Shown: positions 1 to 8,107, counted from the stretch's first letter. The stretch: 15,138 nt of DNA from Zipacnadum sp036504235 (GCA_036504235.1 DASXVN010000024.1:1-15138), one strand, 5' to 3'. Notes: a model not told the origin generated them from the letters alone. Program-made: numbers and translations.

Positions 1-2
1 CC

Positions 3-1334
3 AGTGTCGCTTCGTACGGCCCGGCGCGGCCGCCGTCGGGAGCCTGGTGCCACGTGGTGAAGACGGCAGCAGACGGGACCTACAGCGTGCGCCTGCCGGA
101 GGGACACAGCCGGCTCTACTACATGGGAAACCTGCCGGGATATGCCCACGGCACCGCGAAGCCGGACGCCCAGGAAGTGGACCTGAAAGAGGGCGAGACT
201 AAGCCCGGTGTGGATTTTCTCCTGACGCTGGCGCCCAAGCTGCGCGGCAAGGTTCTGCTGCCGGACGGCCAGCCGGCGGCGGGGGTGGCGATTCGGCTGC
301 TGTCCTATGGGTGGGGTCCGGAGGGAGTGGGGGACCCCGGCGCCACTACCGACGCCCAGGGCGCGTTCGAGGTGACAGCGGAGGACCGCTTCCCCGGAGG
401 AGGGGATGGGCCGCTGCAGATGCTGGCCCAGGATACTGACAAGCGTCTCGCCGCGCTGGTTTCCGTCGCCGACCCGGCCCAGGCGTTGACGATGCAACTC
501 GCGCCCGGCGCCTACCTGGCAGCGCGAGCGGTGGACCTGAAAGACCAGCCGGTGCCCCAAGTCCTGGTCATCGCGAGAGGCACCGATAGGCCGCTGGCCA
601 CGGCCACGACGGACGCCGACGGGCAGGTGCTGCTGGGGCCGCTACCCGGCGGCACGGCACTGCGGTTGTCGGCGGGGGGCCGCTGGCGCTACCTGGTCGC
701 CGCCGAGGAGTGGGAGGGCCTGACCGTAACGCCGGCGGCCGGGGCGATCCAGCAGTTGCCGCCGCTGCGGCTAAACCCGCAAGGGCGCAGCCTGAAGGGC
801 TGGGTGGGAGACGCGGCGGGCCAGCCGGTAGCGGGGGCACTGGTCTACGCGCGGGGGGTGGAGGAGCCGGCGAAGACCGATGCGCAGGGGAATTTCGAGC
901 TGACCGGCCTGCCCGCGCGGGGGACGCTGACGATCGTGGCGGCGCATCCGACCGAGCCGCGGTTTGCGGTGAAAGAGACCGACCCGGACTGGGGCTTCAC
1001 GCCCGTCCTGGCGCTGCAGCCGCTGGGGGCGGTCACCGGTCAGGTGCTGGACGCCGCCGGCAAGCCCGCGGCGGGGGCCCGCCTGGCGCTCTCCTCTCTG
1101 ATGCAGTTCTACGACCCGCCGGCCTTGGACGTGCGGCTGCGAGAGGCCGGCTGCAGTTCCTACACGCGGGCACAGGCAGACGCGGAGGGGCGCTTCCGCC
1201 TCGAGGGCCTCCTGCCGGGCGTAACGTATGAGATGTACATCCTGCGCGACGACAATCTCATAACGGGGCACAGAGAGTTCCAGGCCGTGCCCGGCGAGAC
1301 GGTGGAGTTGGGAGAGGTGAGACCGGCGAAGTGA
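3..1334 (+). CDS. Carboxypeptidase regulatory-like repeat protein, C-terminal part (5' end outside window)
   Basis: The reading frame is open from the first complete codon (nt 3) with no stop, and the only early start candidate (GTG at 54) lies inside what reads as a repeat, so the gene very probably begins upstream of the window. The visible part consists of tandem CarboxypepD_reg-type beta-sandwich repeats of about 80-95 residues. Each begins with a G-x-V/A-x-D-x-x-G-x-P-x-x-G strand pattern and ends in a T/A-D-A-x-G-x-F/Y turn: a truncated first one ending near nt 130, then repeats starting near nt 237, 510, 787 and 1026. Such repeats are structural or adhesive domains of secreted or cell-surface proteins, and in planctomycete-type genomes often form the tail of membrane peptidases or sensors. 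No catalytic residues, membrane segment or anchor are visible in this part, so the function of the whole protein cannot be given. It converges on the oxidoreductase gene. Confidence 0.8.
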   Translation, partial: SVASYGPARPPSGAWCHVVKTAADGTYSVRLPEGHSRLYYMGNLPGYAHGTAKPDAQEVDLKEGETKPGVDFLLTLAPKLRGKVLLPDGQPAAGVAIRLLSYGWGPEGVGDPGATTDAQGAFEVTAEDRFPGGGDGPLQMLAQDTDKRLAALVSVADPAQALTMQLAPGAYLAARAVDLKDQPVPQVLVIARGTDRPLATATTDADGQVLLGPLPGGTALRLSAGGRWRYLVAAEEWEGLTVTPAAGAIQQLPPLRLNPQGRSLKGWVGDAAGQPVAGALVYARGVEEPAKTDAQGNFELTGLPARGTLTIVAAHPTEPRFAVKETDPDWGFTPVLALQPLGAVTGQVLDAAGKPAAGARLALSSLMQFYDPPALDVRLREAGCSSYTRAQADAEGRFRLEGLLPGVTYEMYILRDDNLITGHREFQAVPGETVELGEVRPAK

Positions 1335-1357
1335 GCGGGGAATGCGGAAACAGCAAA

Positions 1358-1390
1358 GGCCGGAGGAAGGGCATCTCCTCCGGCCTGCTT
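1358..1390. terminator. Hairpin terminator between convergent genes, probably bidirectional
   Basis: A perfect 10-bp stem (GGCCGGAGGA at 1358-1367 with TCCTCCGGCC at 1376-1385) closes an 8-nt loop. It sits between the stop of the upstream plus-strand gene (1334) and the stop of the minus-strand oxidoreductase (1411). On the plus strand it is followed by TGCTTGTTTTG; on the minus strand it is followed by TTTGCTGTTTCC. Both tails are T-rich but imperfect, so use in both directions is likely rather than proven. Confidence 0.75.
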
Positions 1391-1410
1391 GTTTTGATCG
1401 GTGCTCCCCC

Positions 1411-2451
1411 TTACACCTCCACCGTCCTTCTGAGCTTCGCGCTCTCGTAGCACGCGGCCATGACCTTTTGGCTCCAGAGGCCTTCTTCGCCGCTGATGGT
1501 GGGGGCTAGGCCTTTGGCTATGCACTCGGACATGTGGTCTAGCTCGGCGGCGTACATGGAGACCGGCTCGGGGGTGATCGTCCGGCGGCCGCGGGGGGTG
1601 CGGTCCTGCTGGGCGGCGTACTCCTCCTGCGGAGAGTGGACGAACTCCAGCTTGCCCGCCGAGGCCTGGCCCAGGGTGCCGGAGGCTAGAATGCTGCCCG
1701 CTGAGCCGTACAGCTCCAGGCGGTTCTCCACCGCGTCGTCGGGGATGCAGAAGTAGTTGTCCACTATCCCCAGCGCGCCGTTGTCGAAGCGGACCGTGAC
1801 CAAGGAGGAGTCGTCCACCGGATAATCGTGCACCAGGGTGTCCTGGAGGGCGGTGACCTCGGTGATGCGGGCCTCCATTATGTACTCCAGCAGGTCCAGG
1901 CAGTGGCAGCCCATGTCCATAAACGCGCCGCCGCCGCCCAGCTCCCAACTCTGCCGCCAGGCGCCCGGAATCGGCGGGTACCAGCAGGAAAGCTGCGCGC
2001 GGCCCAGGACCGGGCGTCCGAGCTGGTCCTCGGCGATCAGGCGCTTGGCCTCCTGGTGGCAGGCATGGAAGCGCATCATATAGGCCGCGCCCAGGAGCAC
2101 CCCGGCGTCCTCGCAGGCGGCGAGCATCCGCTCGGCCTCCTCGACGTTCCGGCCCAGGGGCTTTTCGACCAGGACGTGCTTGCCGGCGCGGGCCACGGCC
2201 TCGGTCTGCTCGGCGTGGAGGAAGACCGGCGTGGCGAGGTACACGGCCTCCACCTGCGGGTCGGCGAGCAACTCGTCGAGGCTGGAATAGGCGCGCGGGA
2301 TGTCAAACTCCGCCCGGACTTCCTCCACCGGCTCCCCCGGCGGGGCGGCTACGGCGACGATCTTGGTCTTGCGGGCGTGCTTGATGACTTCCGGAAGGGT
2401 GCGCCGCCGGGCGATGCCGGTGGCTCCCATGACTCCCCAGGATATGCTCAT
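1411..2451 (-). CDS. Gfo/Idh/MocA-family NAD(P)-dependent oxidoreductase
   Basis: A 346-residue cytoplasmic dehydrogenase of the type that oxidises or reduces sugars, inositols and their derivatives. The N-terminal Rossmann fold is seen in the GVMGATGIA loop (residues 6-14), and the family EKP motif, whose Lys is usually catalytic, is at residues 96-98. The C-terminal domain carries the pattern GGGGAFMDMGCHCLDLL (172-188), with D179 and H183 in the positions of the family's catalytic Asp/His. The open frame extends upstream to 2865, but the ATG at 2451 starts exactly at the Rossmann fold and has a good Shine-Dalgarno site 7 nt before it; the upstream extension overlaps the divergent GH116 gene and is low-complexity. 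Length matches the family. The substrate cannot be read from the sequence; the divergent glycosidase suggests a sugar released or modified in the same pathway. Confidence 0.9.
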   Translation of the reverse strand: MSISWGVMGATGIARRRTLPEVIKHARKTKIVAVAAPPGEPVEEVRAEFDIPRAYSSLDELLADPQVEAVYLATPVFLHAEQTEAVARAGKHVLVEKPLGRNVEEAERMLAACEDAGVLLGAAYMMRFHACHQEAKRLIAEDQLGRPVLGRAQLSCWYPPIPGAWRQSWELGGGGAFMDMGCHCLDLLEYIMEARITEVTALQDTLVHDYPVDDSSLVTVRFDNGALGIVDNYFCIPDDAVENRLELYGSAGSILASGTLGQASAGKLEFVHSPQEEYAAQQDRTPRGRRTITPEPVSMYAAELDHMSECIAKGLAPTISGEEGLWSQKVMAACYESAKLRRTVEV

Positions 2452-2458
2452 CTTGGGT

Positions 2459-2465
2459 CTCCTTT
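2459..2465 (-). promoter_or_regulatory. Ribosome binding site of the oxidoreductase
   Basis: On the minus strand the sequence AAAGGAG lies 7 nt before the ATG at 2451. It decides this start over the longer open frame reaching to 2865. Confidence 0.75.
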
Positions 2466-2583
2466 CGCAGTCGCGTGGGATATGATAGCGTGTTCCGCAG
2501 GGGCCGCCGGTAATCCTTCGGCACGAGGCAGGAAGCCGTCGAAGGGACGGTGAATCTACTCGCAGTAGCGATATGAAGGCTCT

Positions 2584-2590
2584 GGGGAGG
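2584..2590 (+). promoter_or_regulatory. Ribosome binding site deciding the GH116 start
   Basis: GGGGAGG lies 6 nt before the ATG at 2597. The earlier in-frame ATG at 2573 has no comparable site upstream, so 2597 is preferred. It also gives a shorter, more typical signal-peptide n-region. Confidence 0.65.
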
Positions 2591-2596
2591 GTCAAG

Positions 2597-5500
2597 ATGA
2601 GCGGGCGTTTGAACCTGTGGGGACGGTACCTGCTGGCGGCGGTTTTGGCGCTGGGCATGGGGACGCTGCTCTTCATGGCGGCGACCGCGGAGGCGCGGGA
2701 CTGTGGCTGTGCGGACGGTAGCTGCAACGTCTCACCCCTGGCGCTCACCGGCCCTACTCCCGGCGTCATGCCGGCCTCGACGGTTCCCGGGCCGGAGTTG
2801 TGGCTCCAGGACCTGCACGCCCTGGCCGCGCCGGCGCTCCCTAAGGCCGCCCCGGCGGCGAGCACCCCGGTCGCTCAGCCCCGCACCTATAGCGCCGAGC
2901 ATCTCGGCTACGTGCGCATGCCGATCGGCGGCATTGGCACCGGGACGCTGTGGCTGGACGGCGACGGGCGCGTGGGCGCCTGGCAGATCGCCAATGACTA
3001 CGGCGAGAACCGGATTCCCGGCAGCCTCTTCGCCGTCCGCGCGCAGGTCGCCGGGCAGCCCGCGGTGACCCGGCTGCTGCAAACGGTGGCCGATTTGGGC
3101 CTGGCGCCGGTGCCCTCGCTGACTTTCGAGGGCGGCTACCCGATTGCCCGCCTGCGCTATACCGACCCGGCGTTGCCGGTGCAGATGCGCCTGGAAGCCT
3201 ATAACCCGATGATCCCCACCGACACGGCCAACTCCTCGCTGCCGTGCGCTATCTTCCGTTTCGTCGCCCGCAATGAGGGCAAGGCTCCCGTCACGCTGCA
3301 ACTGCTGGGCACTTGGCCGAACACCCTGGCGAACCCCGGCGGGGCGGGCCTGGACCTGCCCGATCAGGCGGGAGCCGCGCTGCTGTCCGGTCCCGGCGCG
3401 ACCGGCGTGGCGATGAGCCAGGGGCGCGAGCCGCTCAAGTCCGGTCTGGTGCTGCTGCGCGGGCCGGAAGGCGTGGTGGCCCTGCCGGATCATCTGTGGG
3501 TGCGGCGGTTGATCGGCCCGGTGGAGTTGCTGGGCAAGTCCTCGCAGGAACTCACCAGTATCTCGGCCCTGGCCCACATTGCCCGCGACGGCGGGATGGC
3601 CGTGGTAGGCGGCGTCAGCGCCGAGTTCTTCAACTATCTCGAGATGGCCAAGCAGGACAAACTCACTAGTAACATCACCGTATGGGAGGACTTCGAGAAG
3701 CCGACCTATGAGGGCTGGAAAGTGGAAGGCGAGGCCTTCGGCAAGGGACCGGCGTCGGGGGCGTGGGGGTATCAGCAGCCGGTTAGCGGCTTTATCGGCA
3801 AGGGCCTGGTCAACACCTATGGAAACGGCGATGGCCCGCAGGGGCGATTGTCGCGCGATCTGACGATAGAAAAGCGCTATTTGGGCTTCCTCCTCGGGGG
3901 CGGAGCGCACCCCGGCGAGACCTGCCTCAATCTGTTGGTGGACGGCAAGGTGGTCCGCACCGCCACCGGGCGCAATGAGGAGCGGCTGCTCCCGCAGGTG
4001 TGGGACCTGGGCGAGTTCAAGGGCAAGACCGCGACCATCGAGATTCTGGACCACAGCTCCGAGGGCTGGGGACATATCAATATTGATCAGATCACCGTGG
4101 CCGACGTGGACCCGGCGGTGGCCCTGACCATGGACGAGGACATTCGCGGGCTGTGCACAGCCTGGACGCTACCCACCGACCAGGCCAAGGACGTGACGCT
4201 GGGCGCCGGTACGACGGCGACGCGCACCACCGCGCTGCCGGGCATGCTGCCTGCGTGGTCGCCGACCGCGGTGGTCAACCTGGGAGCAGCGGGACTGCCC
4301 GCCGGTTTCACCGTCCTGGCCGCTACGCCGCAGGGGGCGCCGCTGCTGGTCAAGGGGTCCTTCGGCAAGGGAACGCTGATTCTGAGCCTGGCCCCCGACC
4401 TGCCCTGGGAGTGGGCCCGGACGCTGCTGCATGATGCCGACCAGCCCGCTACGGTGCAGCTTACTTCCAGCGATCCGAACTTCGGGACGCTGGCGTTCAC
4501 CAGCCCGGACGCCGGGACAGTAGCCGGCACCTGGGCCGACGCGGCCAAGCTCGCCGGGGGTTTTGCGGCCACCGGAACGCTGACGGCGGAGGGGCCCGCC
4601 GCGGGGGCGCGGAACGGGGCAGTTGTGGAGACGCTGACCATCCCGCCGGGGCAGGAGCGCGTGGCCACTTTCGTGGTCACCTGGCACTTCCCCAACGTGA
4701 ACCGGGTCGGTGCCCACTACGGCAACTTCTACAGCCGCCGCTTCGCCGACGCGACCGCGGTAGCCAAGTACGTGGACGCCAACGCTGCCAGCCTTTGGGA
4801 GGGTACGCGGCTTTATCATGACACGCTATACCAGTCGAACCTTCCCGCCGACTGGCTGGATGCCATTTCCTCGCAGAGCGTCATCTTCCGCGGCCCCACT
4901 TGCTGGTGGGCGGAGGACGGCTATTTCGCGGGCTTTGAGGGCGCGTACGGCTGCTGCCCGCTTAACTGCACCCACGTGTGGAACTACGCGCAGGCGCACG
5001 CGAGGCTCTTCCCCGAGATCGGGCGCAATATGCGGCGCTCGGACCTGCTGCGCTACCTGCACCCGAGCGGCGAGACCTCGCATCGGCAGCACGACCCCAC
5101 GGGGGCCTTCGCCGATGGGCAGGCGGCGACCATTGAGGCCGCGTACCGGGAGTATTGCCTGAGCCCGGACGACAAGTTCCTCCAGGAGATCTATCCCGCG
5201 ATGAAGCTCGCCATGGACTGGATGGTCGAGCGCTGGGATAGCGACCACGATGGCGTGACCACTGGCGGTCAGCCTAATACCTATGACTGCAACGTCTCCG
5301 GGGCCAACACGTTCATCGGCTCGCAGTACCTTTCGGCGCTGGCCGCCGCGGAGAAGATGGCCTTGGTGATGGGCGACAAGGATGCGGCGGGAAGCTGGCG
5401 CAAGCTTCGCGAGGCGGGGATGAAGAACCAGGACGAGCGGCTCTGGAAGGACGAGTACTATATCCAGATTCCCGATCCCCAACCGGCCAACGACTACAAC

Positions 5501-6313
5501 ACCGGCTGCCACACCGACCAACTGCTGGGCCAGTGGTGGGCGCACGAGTTGGGCCTGGGCTATCTTTATCCGCCCGACCACGTCAAGACGGCGCTGCAGT
5601 CAGTCATGAAGTACAACTTCCGCGACAAATTCGCTGGTTTCGAGCAGAAGCCCCGCCGGTATATCCCGGACGACGAGGGCGGGCTGCTCATCTGCACCTG
5701 GCCGAAGGGCGGACGGCCCGACCCCTTCACCATCTACTCGGATGAGGTCTGGACCGGCATTGAGTACGCCGCCGCCGGGGCGATGATCTACGAGGGGATG
5801 ATTGACGAGGCCAGTCGCGTGGTGAGCATGGCCCGCAGCCGCTACGACGGAGTGAAGCGCGACGGCCTCAACAGCGGCCCGGGCGGGGATCCGTTTATCG
5901 AACTGGAATGCGGCAAGTTCTATGCGCGCGCCATGAGTTCGTGGGGGCTGCTCATCGCCGCGCAGGGCCAGACCTTGGAGGGCCCGGCGGGCGTGATGGG
6001 CTTTGCGCCCAATTGGCAGCCGGAGAACCACCGCTCCTTCTTTACCGCGCCGGAGGGCTGGGGGCTGTTCGTCCAGCAGCGGGCGGCGCGTACGCAGACC
6101 GACCGCCTGGAGCTACGCTACGGCAAGCTGGTCCTCCGGGAGCTGAACCTGGTGGCGCCAGCCTCCGCGACGGGGGTCAAGTGTACCGTGAAGGTGGGCA
6201 GCCGGGCGATTCCGGCCACCGTGCAGGCGACTGGTGCGCAACTGCGGCTGAAGCTGGCCGCGCCGGTGACCCTGGCCGGGGGAGAGGCGCTGGAGGCTAG
6301 CCTGCGCTGGTAG
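2597..6313 (+). CDS. Secreted GH116/DUF608-family glycoside hydrolase with inserted beta-sandwich module
   Basis: A 1238-residue exported enzyme of the non-lysosomal glucosylceramidase (GBA2-like) family; characterised members hydrolyse beta-glucosides, beta-xylosides or N-acetyl-glucosaminides. Residues 1-33 form a signal peptide (hydrophobic core YLLAAVLALGMGTLLF, then AEA before the likely cleavage site), followed by a short Cys-rich stretch. The GH116 N-terminal domain starts near residue 99 (GGIGTGTLWLDGDG), is interrupted at about 360-510 by a separate module (VWEDFEKPTYEGW to a GWGHINIDQI end), and resumes to about 730. The (alpha/alpha)6 catalytic domain (about 745-1140) has the DUF608 signature GCCPLNCTHVWNYAQA at 785-800. 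By alignment with GBA2 family motifs, E781 (GFEGAY) is the probable nucleophile and D897 (NTYD) the probable acid/base; this is inferred. A beta-rich tail ends the protein. The 3' end overlaps the convergent S26 gene by 17 bp. Substrate specificity cannot be read. Confidence 0.9.
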   Translation: MSGRLNLWGRYLLAAVLALGMGTLLFMAATAEARDCGCADGSCNVSPLALTGPTPGVMPASTVPGPELWLQDLHALAAPALPKAAPAASTPVAQPRTYSAEHLGYVRMPIGGIGTGTLWLDGDGRVGAWQIANDYGENRIPGSLFAVRAQVAGQPAVTRLLQTVADLGLAPVPSLTFEGGYPIARLRYTDPALPVQMRLEAYNPMIPTDTANSSLPCAIFRFVARNEGKAPVTLQLLGTWPNTLANPGGAGLDLPDQAGAALLSGPGATGVAMSQGREPLKSGLVLLRGPEGVVALPDHLWVRRLIGPVELLGKSSQELTSISALAHIARDGGMAVVGGVSAEFFNYLEMAKQDKLTSNITVWEDFEKPTYEGWKVEGEAFGKGPASGAWGYQQPVSGFIGKGLVNTYGNGDGPQGRLSRDLTIEKRYLGFLLGGGAHPGETCLNLLVDGKVVRTATGRNEERLLPQVWDLGEFKGKTATIEILDHSSEGWGHINIDQITVADVDPAVALTMDEDIRGLCTAWTLPTDQAKDVTLGAGTTATRTTALPGMLPAWSPTAVVNLGAAGLPAGFTVLAATPQGAPLLVKGSFGKGTLILSLAPDLPWEWARTLLHDADQPATVQLTSSDPNFGTLAFTSPDAGTVAGTWADAAKLAGGFAATGTLTAEGPAAGARNGAVVETLTIPPGQERVATFVVTWHFPNVNRVGAHYGNFYSRRFADATAVAKYVDANAASLWEGTRLYHDTLYQSNLPADWLDAISSQSVIFRGPTCWWAEDGYFAGFEGAYGCCPLNCTHVWNYAQAHARLFPEIGRNMRRSDLLRYLHPSGETSHRQHDPTGAFADGQAATIEAAYREYCLSPDDKFLQEIYPAMKLAMDWMVERWDSDHDGVTTGGQPNTYDCNVSGANTFIGSQYLSALAAAEKMALVMGDKDAAGSWRKLREAGMKNQDERLWKDEYYIQIPDPQPANDYNTGCHTDQLLGQWWAHELGLGYLYPPDHVKTALQSVMKYNFRDKFAGFEQKPRRYIPDDEGGLLICTWPKGGRPDPFTIYSDEVWTGIEYAAAGAMIYEGMIDEASRVVSMARSRYDGVKRDGLNSGPGGDPFIELECGKFYARAMSSWGLLIAAQGQTLEGPAGVMGFAPNWQPENHRSFFTAPEGWGLFVQQRAARTQTDRLELRYGKLVLRELNLVAPASATGVKCTVKVGSRAIPATVQATGAQLRLKLAAPVTLAGGEALEASLRW

Positions 6314-6794
6314 GGGAGTCGGGGGATGCGGACGGAGGAGTATTGAGCCGATTGGTCTCCTCCGCGGCGGCGCGGGGGAAGCGCAAACCCGTGCGGCAGA
6401 GCAGAGTGGCGATGATCCTGTCCCGCGGCAACATATAGCTGGCCGTGCCCTGGGTGTTGTCGCCGGTGATCAGGACTTCGCCGTCCCTTTCCGCCACGAC
6501 GCGCTTGACGACGGAGTCCGCGTCGTGCACGTCGGCGATCACCACGTCGCCGACCTTCCAGGGCTTGCGCACAAACAGCAACTGCTCCCCGGCGCGGAAG
6601 GTAGGCCGCATGGACCGCCCCTCGACCACCACCAGGCGCACCAGGGGGTGCGGGGAGTCCAGTTCGGCAAGGTGCAGCACGGCGATCGCCCCAGCCGTCA
6701 GCAGCGGCAGGGCGACCACCACGCCGAATATGCGGAGCATGATCCGGGGCGCATGGCCGGTGCGCGGGGCAGCGGTTCGAGAGGTCGTCTTCAT
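6297..6794 (-). CDS. S26-family signal peptidase (small type)
   Basis: A 165-residue inner-membrane protease that removes signal peptides or processes a dedicated secreted substrate. One membrane segment at about residues 19-41 is followed by the S26 box B motif EGRSMRPTF, with catalytic S61, and box D motif VVKRVVAERDGEVLITGDN with general base K97. It is shorter than classical LepB (no large insert domain) and ends in a Pro/Ser-rich tail of about 25 residues. The start at 6794 has GAGGAG about 12 nt upstream, slightly far; a Met at residue 19 would remove only the basic N-terminus. The stop lies inside the end of the convergent GH116 gene. The housekeeping LepB is probably elsewhere; a role in maturation of neighbouring exported proteins is only a suggestion. 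Confidence 0.87.
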   Translation of the reverse strand: MKTTSRTAAPRTGHAPRIMLRIFGVVVALPLLTAGAIAVLHLAELDSPHPLVRLVVVEGRSMRPTFRAGEQLLFVRKPWKVGDVVIADVHDADSVVKRVVAERDGEVLITGDNTQGTASYMLPRDRIIATLLCRTGLRFPRAAAEETNRLNTPPSASPDSPTSAG

Positions 6795-6992
6795 ATTCGG
6801 TTGATTCTCCTCTTTGGCGCAGGACCACGAGTAGATTCGCGATTATTCCTCTATTTTCCTTCTCCTGACCGACTCTCGGGGAGGAGGTTGCGTTCATGAA
6901 GAGAACAATCCCACGTTTCGCGCGCGCGGGTTCGGGGCGAGTCGGCAGCGTCTCCCCGTGTCCCCAATTTTCCATGGAGAGAGGTAAATCAC
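6795..6992. promoter_or_regulatory. Divergent intergenic region between S26 peptidase and UroD-like gene 1
   Basis: These 198 bp separate divergent genes and must contain two promoters. The stretch 6826-6866 is the most A/T-rich non-coding segment here. On the minus strand it contains AATAAT, a possible -10 for the S26 gene, without a clear -35. A strong Shine-Dalgarno site (AGGAGG, 6882-6887) precedes an ATG at 6896 whose frame differs from that of the downstream gene (see findings). I cannot identify a plus-strand promoter with confidence. Confidence 0.3.
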
Positions 6993-8081
6993 GTGGAGAT
7001 GACCTCCCGAGAGCGCTTTCATGCCACCTTCCGCTACGGCCAGCCGGATCGGGTCTGGCTGTTTCCCCAGTGGACCTTCCTGGAGACCCGGGAGCGTTGG
7101 CTGCGCGAGGGACAGCCTCGAGACCAGCACTTCAACACCTACTGGGGTTATGATCGATACGAGCAGATTCCGCTCAACAGCGCTCCCTGGCCGGCGCTGG
7201 AGTCGAAGATCATCGAGCGCTCGCCGGAGTGGCAGGTGGTCGAGGATGAGCTGGGCGGACGGATCAAGCACTGGACCGACCGCGGCATCGGCATGTCGCA
7301 GTGGCTCCGGGCTCCGGTGCGCGACCGGGAGACCTGGGAACAGTTCAAGCTGCACCTGAACGCGGAGGCCCCGGTCCGCTATCCCGAGTATTGGGAGGAC
7401 TACAAGCGCAGCGTGCGCGACCGCGACTATCCGCTGCGGATTGACATCGGCTCTGTGTACGGCTGGATTCGCAACTGGGTCGGGATGGAGCATCTGGCCC
7501 TGTGGTACTTCGACTGCCCGGACCTGGTCCACGAGATGACCGAGTTCGTCACGGACTTCATCGTGCGCCTGATCACGCGGGCGCTGGAGGAGATCCCGGA
7601 GATCGACTGCGCCCATCTCTGGGAGGACATGGCGATGAAGACCGGGCCGCTGATTAGCCCGCGGCTCTTCCGGGAGTTCATGCTGGAGCCGCTCAAGCGG
7701 ATCACCTCGCTGGTGCATCAGGCCGGCGTGGACATCATCATGGTGGACTCCGACGGCAACAACGACGACCTGGTGCCGCTGTGGCTGGAGGCGGGCGTCA
7801 ACCTGCTCTTCCCGCTGGAGGTGGCCGCCAGCAGCGATCCGGTGCGGCTGCGGGAGACCTTCGGCCGGCAACTGCTGCTGATGGGCGCCATTGACAAGCG
7901 GGCGCTGCGCGACGGCTGCACCCACGCGGACATCGAGCGCGAAGTGGTGGCCAAGGTGGGCACCATGGTCAAGCTGGGCGGCTTTTCGCCGCTGGTGGAC
8001 CACGCCGTACCGCCGGACGTACCTTTTGAGAACTTCCGGTACTACATGGACCTGGTGCACGAGCTGTGCGCCTTTCACTAG
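6993..8081 (+). CDS. UroD-superfamily protein 1 (uroporphyrinogen decarboxylase-like, not HemE)
   Basis: A 362-residue cytoplasmic TIM-barrel protein of the URO-D superfamily, which includes HemE and the corrinoid-linked methyltransferases MtaA, MtbA and CmuA. The N-terminus (TSRERFHATFRYGQPDR) and the EDMAMKTGPLISPRLFREF segment are typical of the superfamily. The HemE N-terminal R-Q-A-G-R motif is absent, so heme synthesis is unlikely. Where MtaA-type enzymes have the H-x-C zinc ligands, this protein has DSDGN (D252-N256), and where they have the final Cys it has DHAVPPDV (from D336). A GTG start at 6993 is chosen because GGAGAGAGG lies 8 nt upstream; an ATG two codons later is the alternative. 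It is the first gene of the plus-strand cluster and a paralogue of the gene at 10199. Reaction and substrate are unknown; decarboxylation or methyl transfer on a small, possibly sugar-derived, molecule is inference. Confidence 0.85.
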   Translation: MEMTSRERFHATFRYGQPDRVWLFPQWTFLETRERWLREGQPRDQHFNTYWGYDRYEQIPLNSAPWPALESKIIERSPEWQVVEDELGGRIKHWTDRGIGMSQWLRAPVRDRETWEQFKLHLNAEAPVRYPEYWEDYKRSVRDRDYPLRIDIGSVYGWIRNWVGMEHLALWYFDCPDLVHEMTEFVTDFIVRLITRALEEIPEIDCAHLWEDMAMKTGPLISPRLFREFMLEPLKRITSLVHQAGVDIIMVDSDGNNDDLVPLWLEAGVNLLFPLEVAASSDPVRLRETFGRQLLLMGAIDKRALRDGCTHADIEREVVAKVGTMVKLGGFSPLVDHAVPPDVPFENFRYYMDLVHELCAFH

Positions 8082-8107
8082 CCGAGTCAGACCGTAGACC
8101 AAGCAGC

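Larger units (their letters stand above)
2452..2596. promoter_or_regulatory. Divergent intergenic region between oxidoreductase and GH116
   Basis: These 145 bp must hold the promoters of both divergent genes. A -10-like hexamer is present in both directions around 2481-2487 (TATGAT on plus, TATCAT on minus), but I find no convincing -35 at correct spacing for either. A short inverted repeat (CCTTCG at 2515-2520 with CGAAGG at 2540-2545) could be an operator; it is too short to call firmly. Confidence 0.3.

Noticed and set aside
2452..2865. N-terminal extension of the oxidoreductase (open frame up to 2865 on the minus strand)
   Set aside because: The Rossmann fold begins at 2451 with a well-placed Shine-Dalgarno; the extension overlaps the divergent GH116 gene and its translation is low-complexity with no family similarity.
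2732..4075. Long minus-strand open frame (447 codons) inside the GH116 gene
   Set aside because: GC-rich shadow of the GH116 gene: low-complexity Arg/Gly/Ala/Gln-rich translation, no domain, no ribosome binding site seen. The plus-strand protein has clear family motifs over this region.
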